Origin: Agitococcus lubricus
Lineage (GTDB): Bacteria; Pseudomonadota; Gammaproteobacteria; Pseudomonadales; Moraxellaceae
DNA length: 64,000 nt
Assembly (NCBI RefSeq): GCF_003051055.1
Contig: NZ_QAON01000005.1
Coordinates: forward strand, 62,001 to 126,000
Direction: 5' to 3'
Shown here: in pieces, positions 19,026 through 28,084 of the stretch
How positions within the stretch are numbered: the stretch's first letter is position 1
Layout: each line of letters begins with the position of its first letter
Position numbers and translations under genes: made by a program
Notes under the pieces: generated by a model
The model's input: the letters and a program-made list of their open reading frames with translations, nothing else
What the model was told of the DNA's origin: nothing
Databases searched by the model: none

Positions 19026-20495
19026 TTAAGCCGTTAATTGCTCTGCTGGCACAGTCACATATTTAATGCCTGCCATTTGTTCGGCAATACGTTGTACCTG
19101 ACAGCTATAACCCATTTCGTTATCGTACCAGACATAAACACACGCATGGTTGCCGTTAACAATGGTCGCTTGAGCATCAAAAATACCTGCTGAACGCGAA
19201 CCAATAAAGTCAGATGAGACAACCTCTGTTGAGCTGGTGTATTCAATTTGACCTTGTAAATTAGAATGTAAGGCAATTTGACGCACGTATTCGTTTAGTT
19301 CGTCACGGGTAATCGCGTTTTCTAAGGTTAGGTTCAAAATCGCTAAAGATACGTTGGGTGTCGGCACACGCACAGAATTACCTGTTAATTTACCTTGTAA
19401 CTCTGGTAAGGCTTTAGCCACCGCTTTTGCTGCACCTGTTTCGGTGATAACCATATTTAATACGGCAGAACGACCACGACGGTCAGCTTTATGGTAGTTA
19501 TCAATTAAGTTTTGGTCATTCGTGAAAGAGTGAACCGTTTCTACGTGACCTGAAACAACATGAAACTTATCATTCAATACTTTGAGCATCGGTGTAATAG
19601 CGTTTGTGGTACACGACGCCGCAGAGATAATTTTGTCACTGTCTAAAATATCTTTACTGTTAACGCCATACACCACATTTTTGATGCTGCCTTTGGCAGG
19701 TGCAGTTAAAATCACACGTGCCACGCCAGCGCAAGTTAAATGACGGCCTAAGCCTTCTTCGTCCTTTAATTTACCTGTGTTATCAATCAAAATAGCATTG
19801 TTAATGCCATATTGAGTGTAATCAACCTCTTCTGGCTTACTGGCATAAATGACTTTAATGAAGTTACCATTGGCAATAATGGCTTCGTTTTCTTCATCAA
19901 CCGCAATCGTTCCCTCAAAAGAACCGTGAATAGAGTCACGACGTAACAAAGACGCACGTTTGGCTAAATCACCTTCTTGAGTTTTACGCACCACAATCGC
20001 ACGTAAACGTAACCCTTGGCCATTTCCTGCTTGTTCAATAATTAAACGTGCCAACATACGACCAATACGACCAAAACCGTATAAGACCACGTCTGTAGGC
20101 TGTGTATTGGCAGGACTAAAGCCGATAACACTGTGTAATTGCGCACGCAAAAAGTCAGCAACACTGAGGCTCTTATCGCTATTTTTGTAGTCAATCGCAA
20201 TTTTGCCTAAATCAATTTTGCAAGACTGAATATCACTCATTTGTGCTAAGGCTTGGATAAACGGTTCGGTATCGACAACAGATAACTCACCTGCAATCAT
20301 ACGTACACGACGATGTACTTTGAGCATTTGAATGACTGAGCGATTCACTAAGCTACGGCTAAACACCTGAACAATCACGTTTTGTTCACGGTATAATTTA
20401 CCAATGATAGGAATCAAATTTTCAGCAATCGCTTCGCGATTTTTCCAACGAGCAAAATGGTCTTCTTGCAAGGCTTGAATGCTAACTACAGTCAC
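19026..20495 (-). CDS. gap: Glyceraldehyde-3-phosphate dehydrogenase, long form
   Basis: 489 residues, about 150 longer than ordinary GAPDH. The NAD-binding motif YGFGRIGR starts near residue 139 and the catalytic cysteine is in SAASCTTNAITP (Cys295). The motif SNLQGQIEYTSSTEVVSSDF is a normal C-terminal region. The first about 130 residues form a helical extension absent from classical Gap. This long form is known in Acinetobacter, Psychrobacter and some pseudomonads. It catalyses the NAD(P)-linked oxidation of glyceraldehyde-3-phosphate, and a gluconeogenic bias is plausible. It has its own promoter and terminator. Confidence 0.93.
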   Translation of the reverse strand: MTVVSIQALQEDHFARWKNREAIAENLIPIIGKLYREQNVIVQVFSRSLVNRSVIQMLKVHRRVRMIAGELSVVDTEPFIQALAQMSDIQSCKIDLGKIAIDYKNSDKSLSVADFLRAQLHSVIGFSPANTQPTDVVLYGFGRIGRMLARLIIEQAGNGQGLRLRAIVVRKTQEGDLAKRASLLRRDSIHGSFEGTIAVDEENEAIIANGNFIKVIYASKPEEVDYTQYGINNAILIDNTGKLKDEEGLGRHLTCAGVARVILTAPAKGSIKNVVYGVNSKDILDSDKIISAASCTTNAITPMLKVLNDKFHVVSGHVETVHSFTNDQNLIDNYHKADRRGRSAVLNMVITETGAAKAVAKALPELQGKLTGNSVRVPTPNVSLAILNLTLENAITRDELNEYVRQIALHSNLQGQIEYTSSTEVVSSDFIGSRSAGIFDAQATIVNGNHACVYVWYDNEMGYSCQVQRIAEQMAGIKYVTVPAEQLTA

Positions 20496-20626
20496 AAGCG
20501 TGTCCTCATATCAACGGGGGTAAGTATGACTATTGATTGTATCTTGGTCTGTTGATAAACCATACACAAGACAAAATCAGTGTGACCCGTCTAGGTTATC
20601 TATACAGGTCGTAAAAAGTGGCGCGT

Positions 20627-20655
20627 ATTCTACTGTGTTTTGTAGAAAATGTCAG
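20627..20655 (-). promoter_or_regulatory. Sigma-70-type promoter for GAPDH
   Basis: On the minus strand, CTGACA (20655-20650), a 17-base spacer, then TAGAAT (20632-20627). It lies about 130 bases upstream of the GAPDH start, implying a long leader. Found by eye, not tested. Confidence 0.55.
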
Positions 20656-20711
20656 TTTTTCTCCTCAGTTTTGTCGTAACTGGCGGCGAATATCAAGACA
20701 AGTATCCGTGT

Positions 20712-20969
20712 TTATTTTTGATATTTGATTTTCCACTCATCGTAAGGCATACCATAAATATAATGCCGTGCTTGGTCATAATCTGTGCTCAAGCCACGTT
20801 CCTCTGCGGCTGCCTTGAGCCATTTGGCTAAACAATTACGGCAAAACCCTGCTAAATTCATTAAGTCGATATTTTGTACATCGGTATGTGTTTGTAAGTG
20901 CGCCACTAATTGACGAAAGGCCGCCGCTTCTAGTTCGGTCTTGGTTTGGCTATCTAATGTTTCAATCAT
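20712..20969 (-). CDS. DUF1244 family protein
   Basis: An 85-residue cytoplasmic protein with the family signatures DLMNLAGFCRNCLAKWLKAA (paired cysteines) and YIYGMPYDEWKIKYQ at the C-terminus. DUF1244 proteins are small helical proteins of unknown biochemical role, common in proteobacteria. The two cysteines could bind metal or form a redox pair, which is a guess. GAGGAAT before the ATG is a good ribosome site. It lies between the acyltransferase and gap on the same strand, about 40 bases after the former. Confidence 0.88.
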   Translation of the reverse strand: MIETLDSQTKTELEAAAFRQLVAHLQTHTDVQNIDLMNLAGFCRNCLAKWLKAAAEERGLSTDYDQARHYIYGMPYDEWKIKYQK

Positions 20970-21012
20970 CGTTATTCCTCATCGAGCGCAGACAGATGGT
21001 CTCCATCAGCGC

Positions 21013-21846
21013 CTATCGTTTGGTTAATTTTCTACGCCATAATGGCCAAGTCGCATAATCTTGTTCACGACGCTTAAACAAATCGGCCATCATGCCATAA
21101 ATAGCGTCTTCGACTTGGGTGCGCACTTGCCATTGTGCCGCCTTGTTGTCTGCTTGTACCTGCCAATGCTGTGTATTAATGCGCTCGCCAAAAGCAAAGT
21201 AAAATTTTTCTGGGCGCGGCAACAGCCCTACGCCTGTGGTAATCGGCATGAAATTATCTCCATGACGGAAATACTTAGCGCTCAAGCCCGTTTTTGTTAA
21301 CCAACGCCCCAACGCTGACTGCTGAAAATCTTGCGCATCATAGTGGATATCAAAGGCATCATCTGCCCCGACAGCCGCAAAAGGAATAATATCATAGCCT
21401 TGCTCCATCGCCATTCTGGCAAAGCCGGTTCGCTCCTTCCACACCAATTGATATTGTTCGCCTTTATTTTTCATGACCTCTCGGCCACCACCTGGATACA
21501 CTAAAATATGCTCTTTTGCTTCCATCAACAATCGACAATTCTCTGGAGTGCCTGCAACACAACCATTTTGCCATAACACATCACGCCAAAGCGGAATTCT
21601 AAAATGAATATAATCGCCTAAAGAACGTAAAAAAATACCTTTATGCTGCAATAGTCCAAGCACCATCAAAGGGCCATCTAAGGTGCCATACAAGGTATGA
21701 TTACCGACGTAGAGTGCAGGTTTTGTGCTATCTAGATTGTCTAAACCCACAAAGACGGGGTCAAACCATGCTTTTTGCAACCAAAGTTGGGCTTGTAAAT
21801 ATTTAAGTTGCGGGGGAATAAAGGTCAATGGATGAAAATTGGACAT
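21013..21846 (-). CDS. Lysophospholipid acyltransferase-like (PlsC/DGAT-type) protein
   Basis: 277 residues of the LPLAT superfamily. The catalytic region is YVGNHTLYGTLDGPL (His50, Asp57), with H-x6-D spacing rather than the classical H-x4-D. This is followed by LVYPGGGREVMKNKG, the substrate-binding block that resembles DGAT/MGAT-like acyltransferases more than PlsC. The protein presumably moves an acyl chain to a glycerolipid or alcohol at the inner face of the membrane. The exact acceptor is unknown. No long membrane helix is evident. Confidence 0.8.
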   Translation of the reverse strand: MSNFHPLTFIPPQLKYLQAQLWLQKAWFDPVFVGLDNLDSTKPALYVGNHTLYGTLDGPLMVLGLLQHKGIFLRSLGDYIHFRIPLWRDVLWQNGCVAGTPENCRLLMEAKEHILVYPGGGREVMKNKGEQYQLVWKERTGFARMAMEQGYDIIPFAAVGADDAFDIHYDAQDFQQSALGRWLTKTGLSAKYFRHGDNFMPITTGVGLLPRPEKFYFAFGERINTQHWQVQADNKAAQWQVRTQVEDAIYGMMADLFKRREQDYATWPLWRRKLTKR

Positions 21847-22271
21847 CTTTTCTTCTCTATTATGGCAATTATGTGGATGATTATAGTTAATAATCTGAAC
21901 GCAATAAGGCCAAACTACCTGTCATTTGTCACTGTTCACTCACAAACATAACTGCTAGTTTGCGTCAATCGTCAAGACTTTTACGACAATAGCCGTTATC
22001 CTGTCGGACAATCGGTGCGCAAACTTGCAAAACTGCGTTACAATATGCCGACTGGCGCACACTCCTCACGGTTGAGTGTCTGATGAGTTCTCTCTCAGCA
22101 ATACGCGCCTGCATTCAGGGCTGAGGCACATAATTTTTACCCTTTAGTTGAGTTAGTTAGAGGCTGTGTATTATTGTGCGACCGATGTTCAAACGTCATT
22201 ATCACGTCTCCATTCTACCGCTTACTACAAACATTATGTGCGTCAGTCTTATTTTTAGTGGAACTTAGCTC
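21847..22271. other. Intergenic region upstream of the ABC1 kinase gene
   Basis: A 425-base gap between divergently read genes. I see no open frame, tRNA-like fold or named repeat. It must hold the promoters of the acyltransferase and kinase genes, but no -35/-10 pair stands out. Confidence 0.5.
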
Positions 22272-23633
22272 ATGAGTGAAAAGTTACAGCACCTAAAAAC
22301 AGGTGGATTTGAACGTCGATGGTCTTTGGCCAAAGCCAGTATTGTTGCGGGAACACGTTTTGCAACTGCAAGTGCCAGCACCTTATTTAGTGATGAAGCC
22401 ACGCGGGAGCAAAAACGCAAAAAAAGCCTAGCCGAACAAGCCGAGTACCTTGTGAGTGAAATGGGTAAGCTGAAAGGCAGTATCGTTAAGATTGGTCAAA
22501 TGATGGCGCTATATGGCGAGCATTTTTTACCCGAAGAAGTCACTCGTGCCTTTCATCAACTCAATGACAAAACTATCGCATTAGAATGGACAACGATTGA
22601 AACCCACATCAAACAAGAGTTAGGGGAAAAACGCTTTAACGAGCTGGTGATTGACCACGAACCCTTAGGAGCAGCCTCATTAGCCCAAGTGCACCGTGCA
22701 CGACGTAAAAGTGACGGCTTGGAAATTGTCTTAAAAATTCAATACCCTGGTGTTGCCGATGCGATTGATTCCGACCTTAGCCTTGTCGCACAAATGATGC
22801 GTATTGCGCGTGTTGTGCCACAAACACGCGAATTTGAGGAATGGCTCGAAGAAGTGCGGATGATGATGCACCGTGAAGTCAACTACCCTCAAGAGATGGA
22901 AACTACTCGCTTATTTAGAGAACATCTGCGCGGCGATGAACGTTATATTGTCCCCAAAGTCTATCCCGAATACTCAACACCTCGCATCTTAGCGATGTCT
23001 TACGAACACGGTGTACCCATTAATAGCAATGCTATTATGACGTTAACACAAGAGCGTCGTAATCGGTTGGCTGCTGCCTCTTTAGAAATTTGTTGTCGTG
23101 AGGTATTTGAATGGGGAGAAATGCAAACCGACCCCAATTTTGGTAATTATCTGGTTCGTTTAGGTGATGGTACGACCACACCAGACAAAATTATTTTATT
23201 GGACTTTGGCGCTGTCCGTGATTTTCCAGATGACCTCTTGAGCTTAGCACGAACACTGACTAAAGCCTCTGTTTTACGGCAGCGTGATGTCATGCTGAGT
23301 GCCATGAAGGGGTTTGGCTTTTTTGATAACATGCCTGTTGAAGTCAAAAATAGCATTACCGATGTTTGCTTCTTGGCGGTTGAGCCTTTTACAGACTTAA
23401 GTGATGCCCCCAAAGACACTATCAATGCCGAAGGCAAATATATTTGGGCAAAAAGCAACTTGCATGGTCGTGTATTAGGCAAAGCCACAAAATCTGCGGC
23501 AACACGCCATTTTAGTGTACCACCTAAAGAGTTGATGTTTATTAGCCGTAAGTTTATTGGGGCTTACACCTTTATGACGGTGATTGATGCGCAAATTTAT
23601 GCCTATGATATTATTAAACCGTTCTTGAAATAA
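22272..23633 (+). CDS. ABC1/UbiB/COQ8 family atypical kinase
   Basis: 453 residues. The family hallmark KxGQ motif occurs as IVKIGQMMALYG (about residue 74). The Ala-rich nucleotide loop is EPLGAASLAQVHRA, the catalytic loop is TDPNFGNYLV and the metal-binding DFG is LLDFGAVRDF. These kinases support ubiquinone or other isoprenoid lipid metabolism. True UbiB carries a C-terminal membrane pair that is not obvious here, so this may be a second ABC1 paralogue. The start at 22272 follows GGAAC. It is monocistronic and followed by a palindromic repeat. Confidence 0.87.
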   Translation: MSEKLQHLKTGGFERRWSLAKASIVAGTRFATASASTLFSDEATREQKRKKSLAEQAEYLVSEMGKLKGSIVKIGQMMALYGEHFLPEEVTRAFHQLNDKTIALEWTTIETHIKQELGEKRFNELVIDHEPLGAASLAQVHRARRKSDGLEIVLKIQYPGVADAIDSDLSLVAQMMRIARVVPQTREFEEWLEEVRMMMHREVNYPQEMETTRLFREHLRGDERYIVPKVYPEYSTPRILAMSYEHGVPINSNAIMTLTQERRNRLAAASLEICCREVFEWGEMQTDPNFGNYLVRLGDGTTTPDKIILLDFGAVRDFPDDLLSLARTLTKASVLRQRDVMLSAMKGFGFFDNMPVEVKNSITDVCFLAVEPFTDLSDAPKDTINAEGKYIWAKSNLHGRVLGKATKSAATRHFSVPPKELMFISRKFIGAYTFMTVIDAQIYAYDIIKPFLK

Positions 23634-23647
23634 AATTCACACTATAG

Positions 23648-23719
23648 CCCCTTCGACTATGCTCTGGGGGCTTTTAGCTCACTGAGCATAGTCGAATGGT
23701 AGCTGAGCGTAGTCGAAGC
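23648..23719. repeat. Palindromic intergenic repeat, TTCGACT family, copy 3
   Basis: CCCTTCGACTATGCTC on the left, then two inverted arms on the right, GAGCATAGTCGAA and TGAGCGTAGTCGAAG. It lies between the convergent ABC1 kinase and phosphomannomutase genes, and its last bases touch the end of the latter. A hairpin here could end both transcripts. Confidence 0.75.
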
Positions 23720-25095
23720 TACGCCACTAATAAAGTCTTTAGCTCTGCAACCTTCTCATTTAACAAAGTCACATCGCTTTTGGTTTCTACATTTAATCGC
23801 ACAACAGGCTCGGTATTAGAGCTACGCAAATTAAAACGCCAATTGCCGAAATCCAAGGAAATACCATCTAAGGTACTTAATTGGTGTGGTTGCACTGCAT
23901 AATGCTGCTGAACACGAGCAATCGCTTCCTTGGCATTATTAATGGTAAAGTTAATTTCGCCACTACAAGGGAAATCCAACATACACTGGTCAACCACTTG
24001 CGATAATGAGCGACCATCTTGTGATAACAACTCTACTAATAACAGCCAAGGAATCATGCCACTGTCGCAATAGAAGAAATCACGGAAATAGTGATGTGCT
24101 GACATTTCTCCGCCATATACCGCATCGACTTCACGCATTTTATCTTTAATAAAGGAGTGGCCACACTTACTAACCACTGCACGGCCACCATGCTGCTGAA
24201 CTTTTTCAATGGTGTTCCATTCAAGGCGTGGGTCATGAATAATGGCCGCATTGGGTGACTTCTTCAATAATTGCTCTGCCAACAACCCAACCAAATAGTA
24301 ACCTTCAATAAAACGACCATTTTCGTCAAAGAAGAAACAACGGTCAAAATCGCCATCCCATGCGATACCAAAATCTGCCTTTGCCTGAACCACGGCATTT
24401 GCCGTCACTAATTGTTGCTCGGCTAACATCGGATTGGGTACGCCATGAGGGAAGTGACCATCAGGTTGATGATGTAAACGCGTCACCTGTAAGGGTAAAT
24501 GTGCTGCTAAGGCATCAAAAAATGGGCCTGCACAACCATTACCCGCATTGACTAAGACATGCAACGGTTTAACCTTGCTAACATCAATTAAAGATAATAA
24601 TTTGGCGACATAACCTGCTAATACATCTTGCTCACGGTGTAAATGCATAACAGGAACATATTGGCTAGGCTCAGAAACGTCTGCCATTAAACGAATGGTT
24701 TCTTGTTCAATTGCGCCTAAACCACTGTCACTACTAATGGGTTTGGCTTCGGCTTTCACCATTTTTAAGCCGTTATAATCCGCAGGATTGTGGCTTGCCG
24801 TCACCATAATGCCACCGCCCATCCCGACTTGGCCAGCCGCATAATAAATCATTTCGGTGCCACAAAAGCCAATATCGACGGTTTGTACGCCCTCAGCATT
24901 TAAGCCCGCAATCAGTGCTTGACTCATCGGTTTACTGGACAATCGAGCATCTTGGCCAATCGCTATGGGTGCAATTGGCTGCAATACGCGCGCATACGCG
25001 CGGCCAATACAGTAGACCATAAACTCATTTAATTGGTCTGGCATACGACCACGAATGTCATAGGCTTTAAATGCAGGCAGTTTCTGTTGACTCAT
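23719..25095 (-). CDS. Phosphomannomutase/phosphoglucomutase
   Basis: A 458-residue alpha-D-phosphohexomutase. The phosphoserine loop is TASHNPADYNGLK, the metal loop is DGDFDRCFFFDENG, the sugar-binding loop is GGEMSAHHYFRD, and the C-terminal phosphate-binding loop is RSSNTEPVVRLNVE. It interconverts 6- and 1-phosphates of mannose and glucose, feeding both GalU (UDP-Glc) and ManC (GDP-Man). It is the last gene of a minus-strand block galU-gpi-ugd paralogue-pgm, and equivalents border Acinetobacter capsule loci. Confidence 0.93.
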   Translation of the reverse strand: MSQQKLPAFKAYDIRGRMPDQLNEFMVYCIGRAYARVLQPIAPIAIGQDARLSSKPMSQALIAGLNAEGVQTVDIGFCGTEMIYYAAGQVGMGGGIMVTASHNPADYNGLKMVKAEAKPISSDSGLGAIEQETIRLMADVSEPSQYVPVMHLHREQDVLAGYVAKLLSLIDVSKVKPLHVLVNAGNGCAGPFFDALAAHLPLQVTRLHHQPDGHFPHGVPNPMLAEQQLVTANAVVQAKADFGIAWDGDFDRCFFFDENGRFIEGYYLVGLLAEQLLKKSPNAAIIHDPRLEWNTIEKVQQHGGRAVVSKCGHSFIKDKMREVDAVYGGEMSAHHYFRDFFYCDSGMIPWLLLVELLSQDGRSLSQVVDQCMLDFPCSGEINFTINNAKEAIARVQQHYAVQPHQLSTLDGISLDFGNWRFNLRSSNTEPVVRLNVETKSDVTLLNEKVAELKTLLVA

Positions 25096-25117
25096 GTCTA
25101 TAATCCTAATTTATTGC

Positions 25118-26416
25118 TTAAATGGCTTCGCCACGTCCAATGGCAAAATATCTAAATCCTTGCTCTAACATAAAATCGGGTTCGTAAATATTACGTCCAT
25201 CAAAGACCACGGCTTGTTTTAGATTCTGTTTTAACAATTCAAAATCAGGGTTCCAAAACTCATCCCAAGCCGTCACAATGACTAAAGCATCTGCATGTTT
25301 TACGGCACTAGCCGCACTCTCTGCAATGGTTAATAACGGTTGTTGGCCATACATTTCATGTAAGGACACTCCCGCCATAGGGTCATAAACCGTTGTTTTA
25401 CAGTCTTGCGCCCATAACGCTTCAAGCAAGGGGTGAACCACTGAGTTTTCTAAACTGGCGGTGCCTGCCTTAAATGCCGCTCCCCAAATAGCAATATTTA
25501 AGCCTTGTAGGCGACCATGAAAGAACCGCCAAATTTTACGGAATAAGATTTCCCGTTGTGACTCATTGATGGCTAATACCGCATCAATTAAACCTGATGT
25601 GTCTAACTCTTCTTTCATGGTTTTAGCATAACTGAGTAAGTCATCTGAAAAGCTGGGGCCTCCAAAACCACAACCAGGTTGCAGATAATCGCCACCAATA
25701 CGGGGATCTGCCGCTAGCCCTTCACGCACCAATTCTATATCGACACCGAGTTTTTCTGCTAAGGCAGCCATTTCATTGATAAAACTAATCCGTGTGGCCA
25801 ACATCGCGTTAATTCCGAGTTTGATTAACTCGGCGGTGGTGTGTGGAACAACCATCACATGTGTTGCTTGACGGACAAACGGCCGCATTAACTCTAAGGT
25901 CTGACGTACGGCCATACCACTGTCATCACCACTCACAAGTAACATTGATGGTTTAGCAAAATCAGTCAATGCAGTCCCTTCGCGACCAAATACGGGCAAT
26001 CCAACCACATGTACGCGCTGGCGTAAGTCCAAATGCGTTGCTTTTTGATTCGCTATATCTTGTAAATAGTCCAAACTGCCAACGGGCAAAGTAGATAAGA
26101 CCAAAAACAAAATATCTGTCTTAGCATCGGAGTTACTGAGAATAGCTGCCGTGAGTCGTTCAATTTCTTCTAAAACGACATCTAAAGCAATTAAATGGAT
26201 ATTGATATGGCGAGGCAAGTCCTCAGTCAACGCTGTAATTTGTAAGCGCCCTGCTTGCTGCTGTTGCTCTAACAGTGGTAATAATCCAGGTTCGCGGGCG
26301 GGTTCAAAGGTATAATTTGCCTTATCCACGCGCATAACGACATTGTTGCCAGTCTCGGCGAGTTTAGCTGCCGAAACCCATGCTAATAAAGTATCGCCAT
26401 GTACACAAATTTTCAT
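25118..26416 (-). CDS. Aberrant UDP-glucose 6-dehydrogenase paralogue
   Basis: A 432-residue protein with the overall UGDH layout: EPGLLPLLE, LSTLPVGS, ELIKLGINAMLATRISFINE and FKAGTASLENS. Key residues differ. The Rossmann motif GxGYVG is GDTLLA (residues 7-12). The catalytic cysteine block FGGSCFPKD is FGGPSFSDD, with Ser at 255 for Cys and Asp at 258 for Lys. The Arg of the D-D-L-R block is Glu323. Lys199 and Asn203 are kept. It overlaps gpi by one base. Oxidation of UDP-Glc to UDP-GlcA by the usual mechanism looks impossible. It may be a regulatory or structural paralogue, or use another substrate. Confidence 0.8.
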   Translation of the reverse strand: MKICVHGDTLLAWVSAAKLAETGNNVVMRVDKANYTFEPAREPGLLPLLEQQQQAGRLQITALTEDLPRHINIHLIALDVVLEEIERLTAAILSNSDAKTDILFLVLSTLPVGSLDYLQDIANQKATHLDLRQRVHVVGLPVFGREGTALTDFAKPSMLLVSGDDSGMAVRQTLELMRPFVRQATHVMVVPHTTAELIKLGINAMLATRISFINEMAALAEKLGVDIELVREGLAADPRIGGDYLQPGCGFGGPSFSDDLLSYAKTMKEELDTSGLIDAVLAINESQREILFRKIWRFFHGRLQGLNIAIWGAAFKAGTASLENSVVHPLLEALWAQDCKTTVYDPMAGVSLHEMYGQQPLLTIAESAASAVKHADALVIVTAWDEFWNPDFELLKQNLKQAVVFDGRNIYEPDFMLEQGFRYFAIGRGEAI

Positions 26417-28074
26417 TAGGCCACTCCTTGTGTCACATCAGCAATAATTTTTAAGAGATTGAGTGTTGAGGCGTCAAAACTGGGATTATGCTGACCTGCT
26501 AAGGCTTGTGACATTTTATCAGCAATTTTTTTACCTAACTCCACGCCCCACTGGTCAAAGGGATTGATATCCCAAAGCACAGACATGACAAAGACTTTAT
26601 GCTCATATAAAGCAACTAAAGCACCTAAGGTATAAGGGGTTAATTCATCAAGTAAAATAGTTGTCGAGGGCTGATTACCACGATAACGCTTAAAATTTGG
26701 CGTATTAGCGTCACTATCTGTACTCGCATCGCCCAACATTAAGACCCGTGATTGCGCCAAACAATTGGCTAAAGCGAGTTGATGTTGGGTTTGTAAAGAC
26801 TTATAGGCTTCACTATTATGGCTAAGCCCCGTATAACGCTTAATAGGTGCAATAAAGTCACAAGATACAGGTTGCGTACCTTGATGCAACAACTGATAAA
26901 ACGCATGTTGCGCATTAGGCCCTACTTCCCCCCATAACACAGGGCAAGTGGAGTGCTCTACAGGTAACCCTTGTTTATCCACAGATTTGCCATTACTTTC
27001 CATTTCCAATTGTGACAAATAAGAAGGGAAATATTTCAATCGACCATCATACGGTAAGACGGAGTGTGCGCGAATATCTAAAAATGTGGCATTCCATACG
27101 CCCACCAACCCCAATAAGGCAGGCAAGTTTTGGGCAATCGGTTTGTCACTAAACTCTTTATCCATAAAGTGTGCGCCTGCTAACATCTGCTCAAAGTTAG
27201 CCATGCCTACTTTGAGGGCAACAGGCAAACCAATACCTGACCACAATGAAAAACGCCCACCAACCCACTCCCAAAATAAAATTTGGTTCGCTTCTGGAAT
27301 GCCCCATGCAGACATTTTTTCGGGCTTGGTTGAGACACCAATAAAGTGATGAGCAACGACCAACTCTTTATCACCCATCGCTTTTAACATCCATTGTAGC
27401 GCCGTATGGGCGTTAGATAAGGTGTCAATCGTGGTGAAAGATTTAGATGAGATGATGAATAAAGTCGTTTCTGGCCGTAAAGTACCTAACAAATCAGCAA
27501 CCTGCGTGCCATCGATAGAGCTGACGAAATGAATATGCAAACGTGTGGCTTCTTCAGGAACAAACTCATTAAGCGCCTGACACGCCATAAACGGACCTAA
27601 GTCTGAGCCACCCACGCCAATATTGACCACATCCGTAATAGCACGGCCAGAAAATCCTCGCCATTGTCGAGAGTGAATACGGCTAACAATACTGCGCATT
27701 TTTTCTAGACTATCGTGTACATCAGGGACAACATCAATACCATCAACCATTAAAGTTTGGTCTTTAGGTAAGCGTAATGCGGAGTGTAATGCGGGTCTTC
27801 CCTCGGTATTATTGACAGCCTCGCCTTTCACTAGCGCGTTAATTGCCGAAGGTAAACCAACCGTTTCAGCCAGCTTTACTAAGCCTTTTAGAATCGGTAC
27901 ATCTAATTTTTGCTTAGAAATATCCAGCAACATAGGCCCCGAACGAAAAGTTAAAGCCTGATTGCGCTCGTGGTCATGTGCCAAATCACGTAAATGCGTA
28001 TGTTGCATGGCTTTTGCTTTACCTTGCAAATAGCACCATTCAGTCAACTCCGAACGTGGAATTTTATCTATCAT
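26416..28074 (-). CDS. pgi: Glucose-6-phosphate isomerase
   Basis: A 552-residue enzyme interconverting glucose-6-P and fructose-6-P. The signature VGGSDLGPFMACQAL, the phosphate-binding SSKSFTTIDTLSNA, the glutamate-bearing GGRFSLWSGIGLP, and the C-terminal DQWGVELGKK are intact. Length matches the proteobacterial enzyme. It lies 10 bases from galU and overlaps the ugd paralogue by one base (TAATG). In this setting it supplies hexose-6-phosphate for nucleotide sugars, as in Acinetobacter capsule loci. Confidence 0.96.
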   Translation of the reverse strand: MIDKIPRSELTEWCYLQGKAKAMQHTHLRDLAHDHERNQALTFRSGPMLLDISKQKLDVPILKGLVKLAETVGLPSAINALVKGEAVNNTEGRPALHSALRLPKDQTLMVDGIDVVPDVHDSLEKMRSIVSRIHSRQWRGFSGRAITDVVNIGVGGSDLGPFMACQALNEFVPEEATRLHIHFVSSIDGTQVADLLGTLRPETTLFIISSKSFTTIDTLSNAHTALQWMLKAMGDKELVVAHHFIGVSTKPEKMSAWGIPEANQILFWEWVGGRFSLWSGIGLPVALKVGMANFEQMLAGAHFMDKEFSDKPIAQNLPALLGLVGVWNATFLDIRAHSVLPYDGRLKYFPSYLSQLEMESNGKSVDKQGLPVEHSTCPVLWGEVGPNAQHAFYQLLHQGTQPVSCDFIAPIKRYTGLSHNSEAYKSLQTQHQLALANCLAQSRVLMLGDASTDSDANTPNFKRYRGNQPSTTILLDELTPYTLGALVALYEHKVFVMSVLWDINPFDQWGVELGKKIADKMSQALAGQHNPSFDASTLNLLKIIADVTQGVA

Positions 28075-28084
28075 CTTCAGTAAC

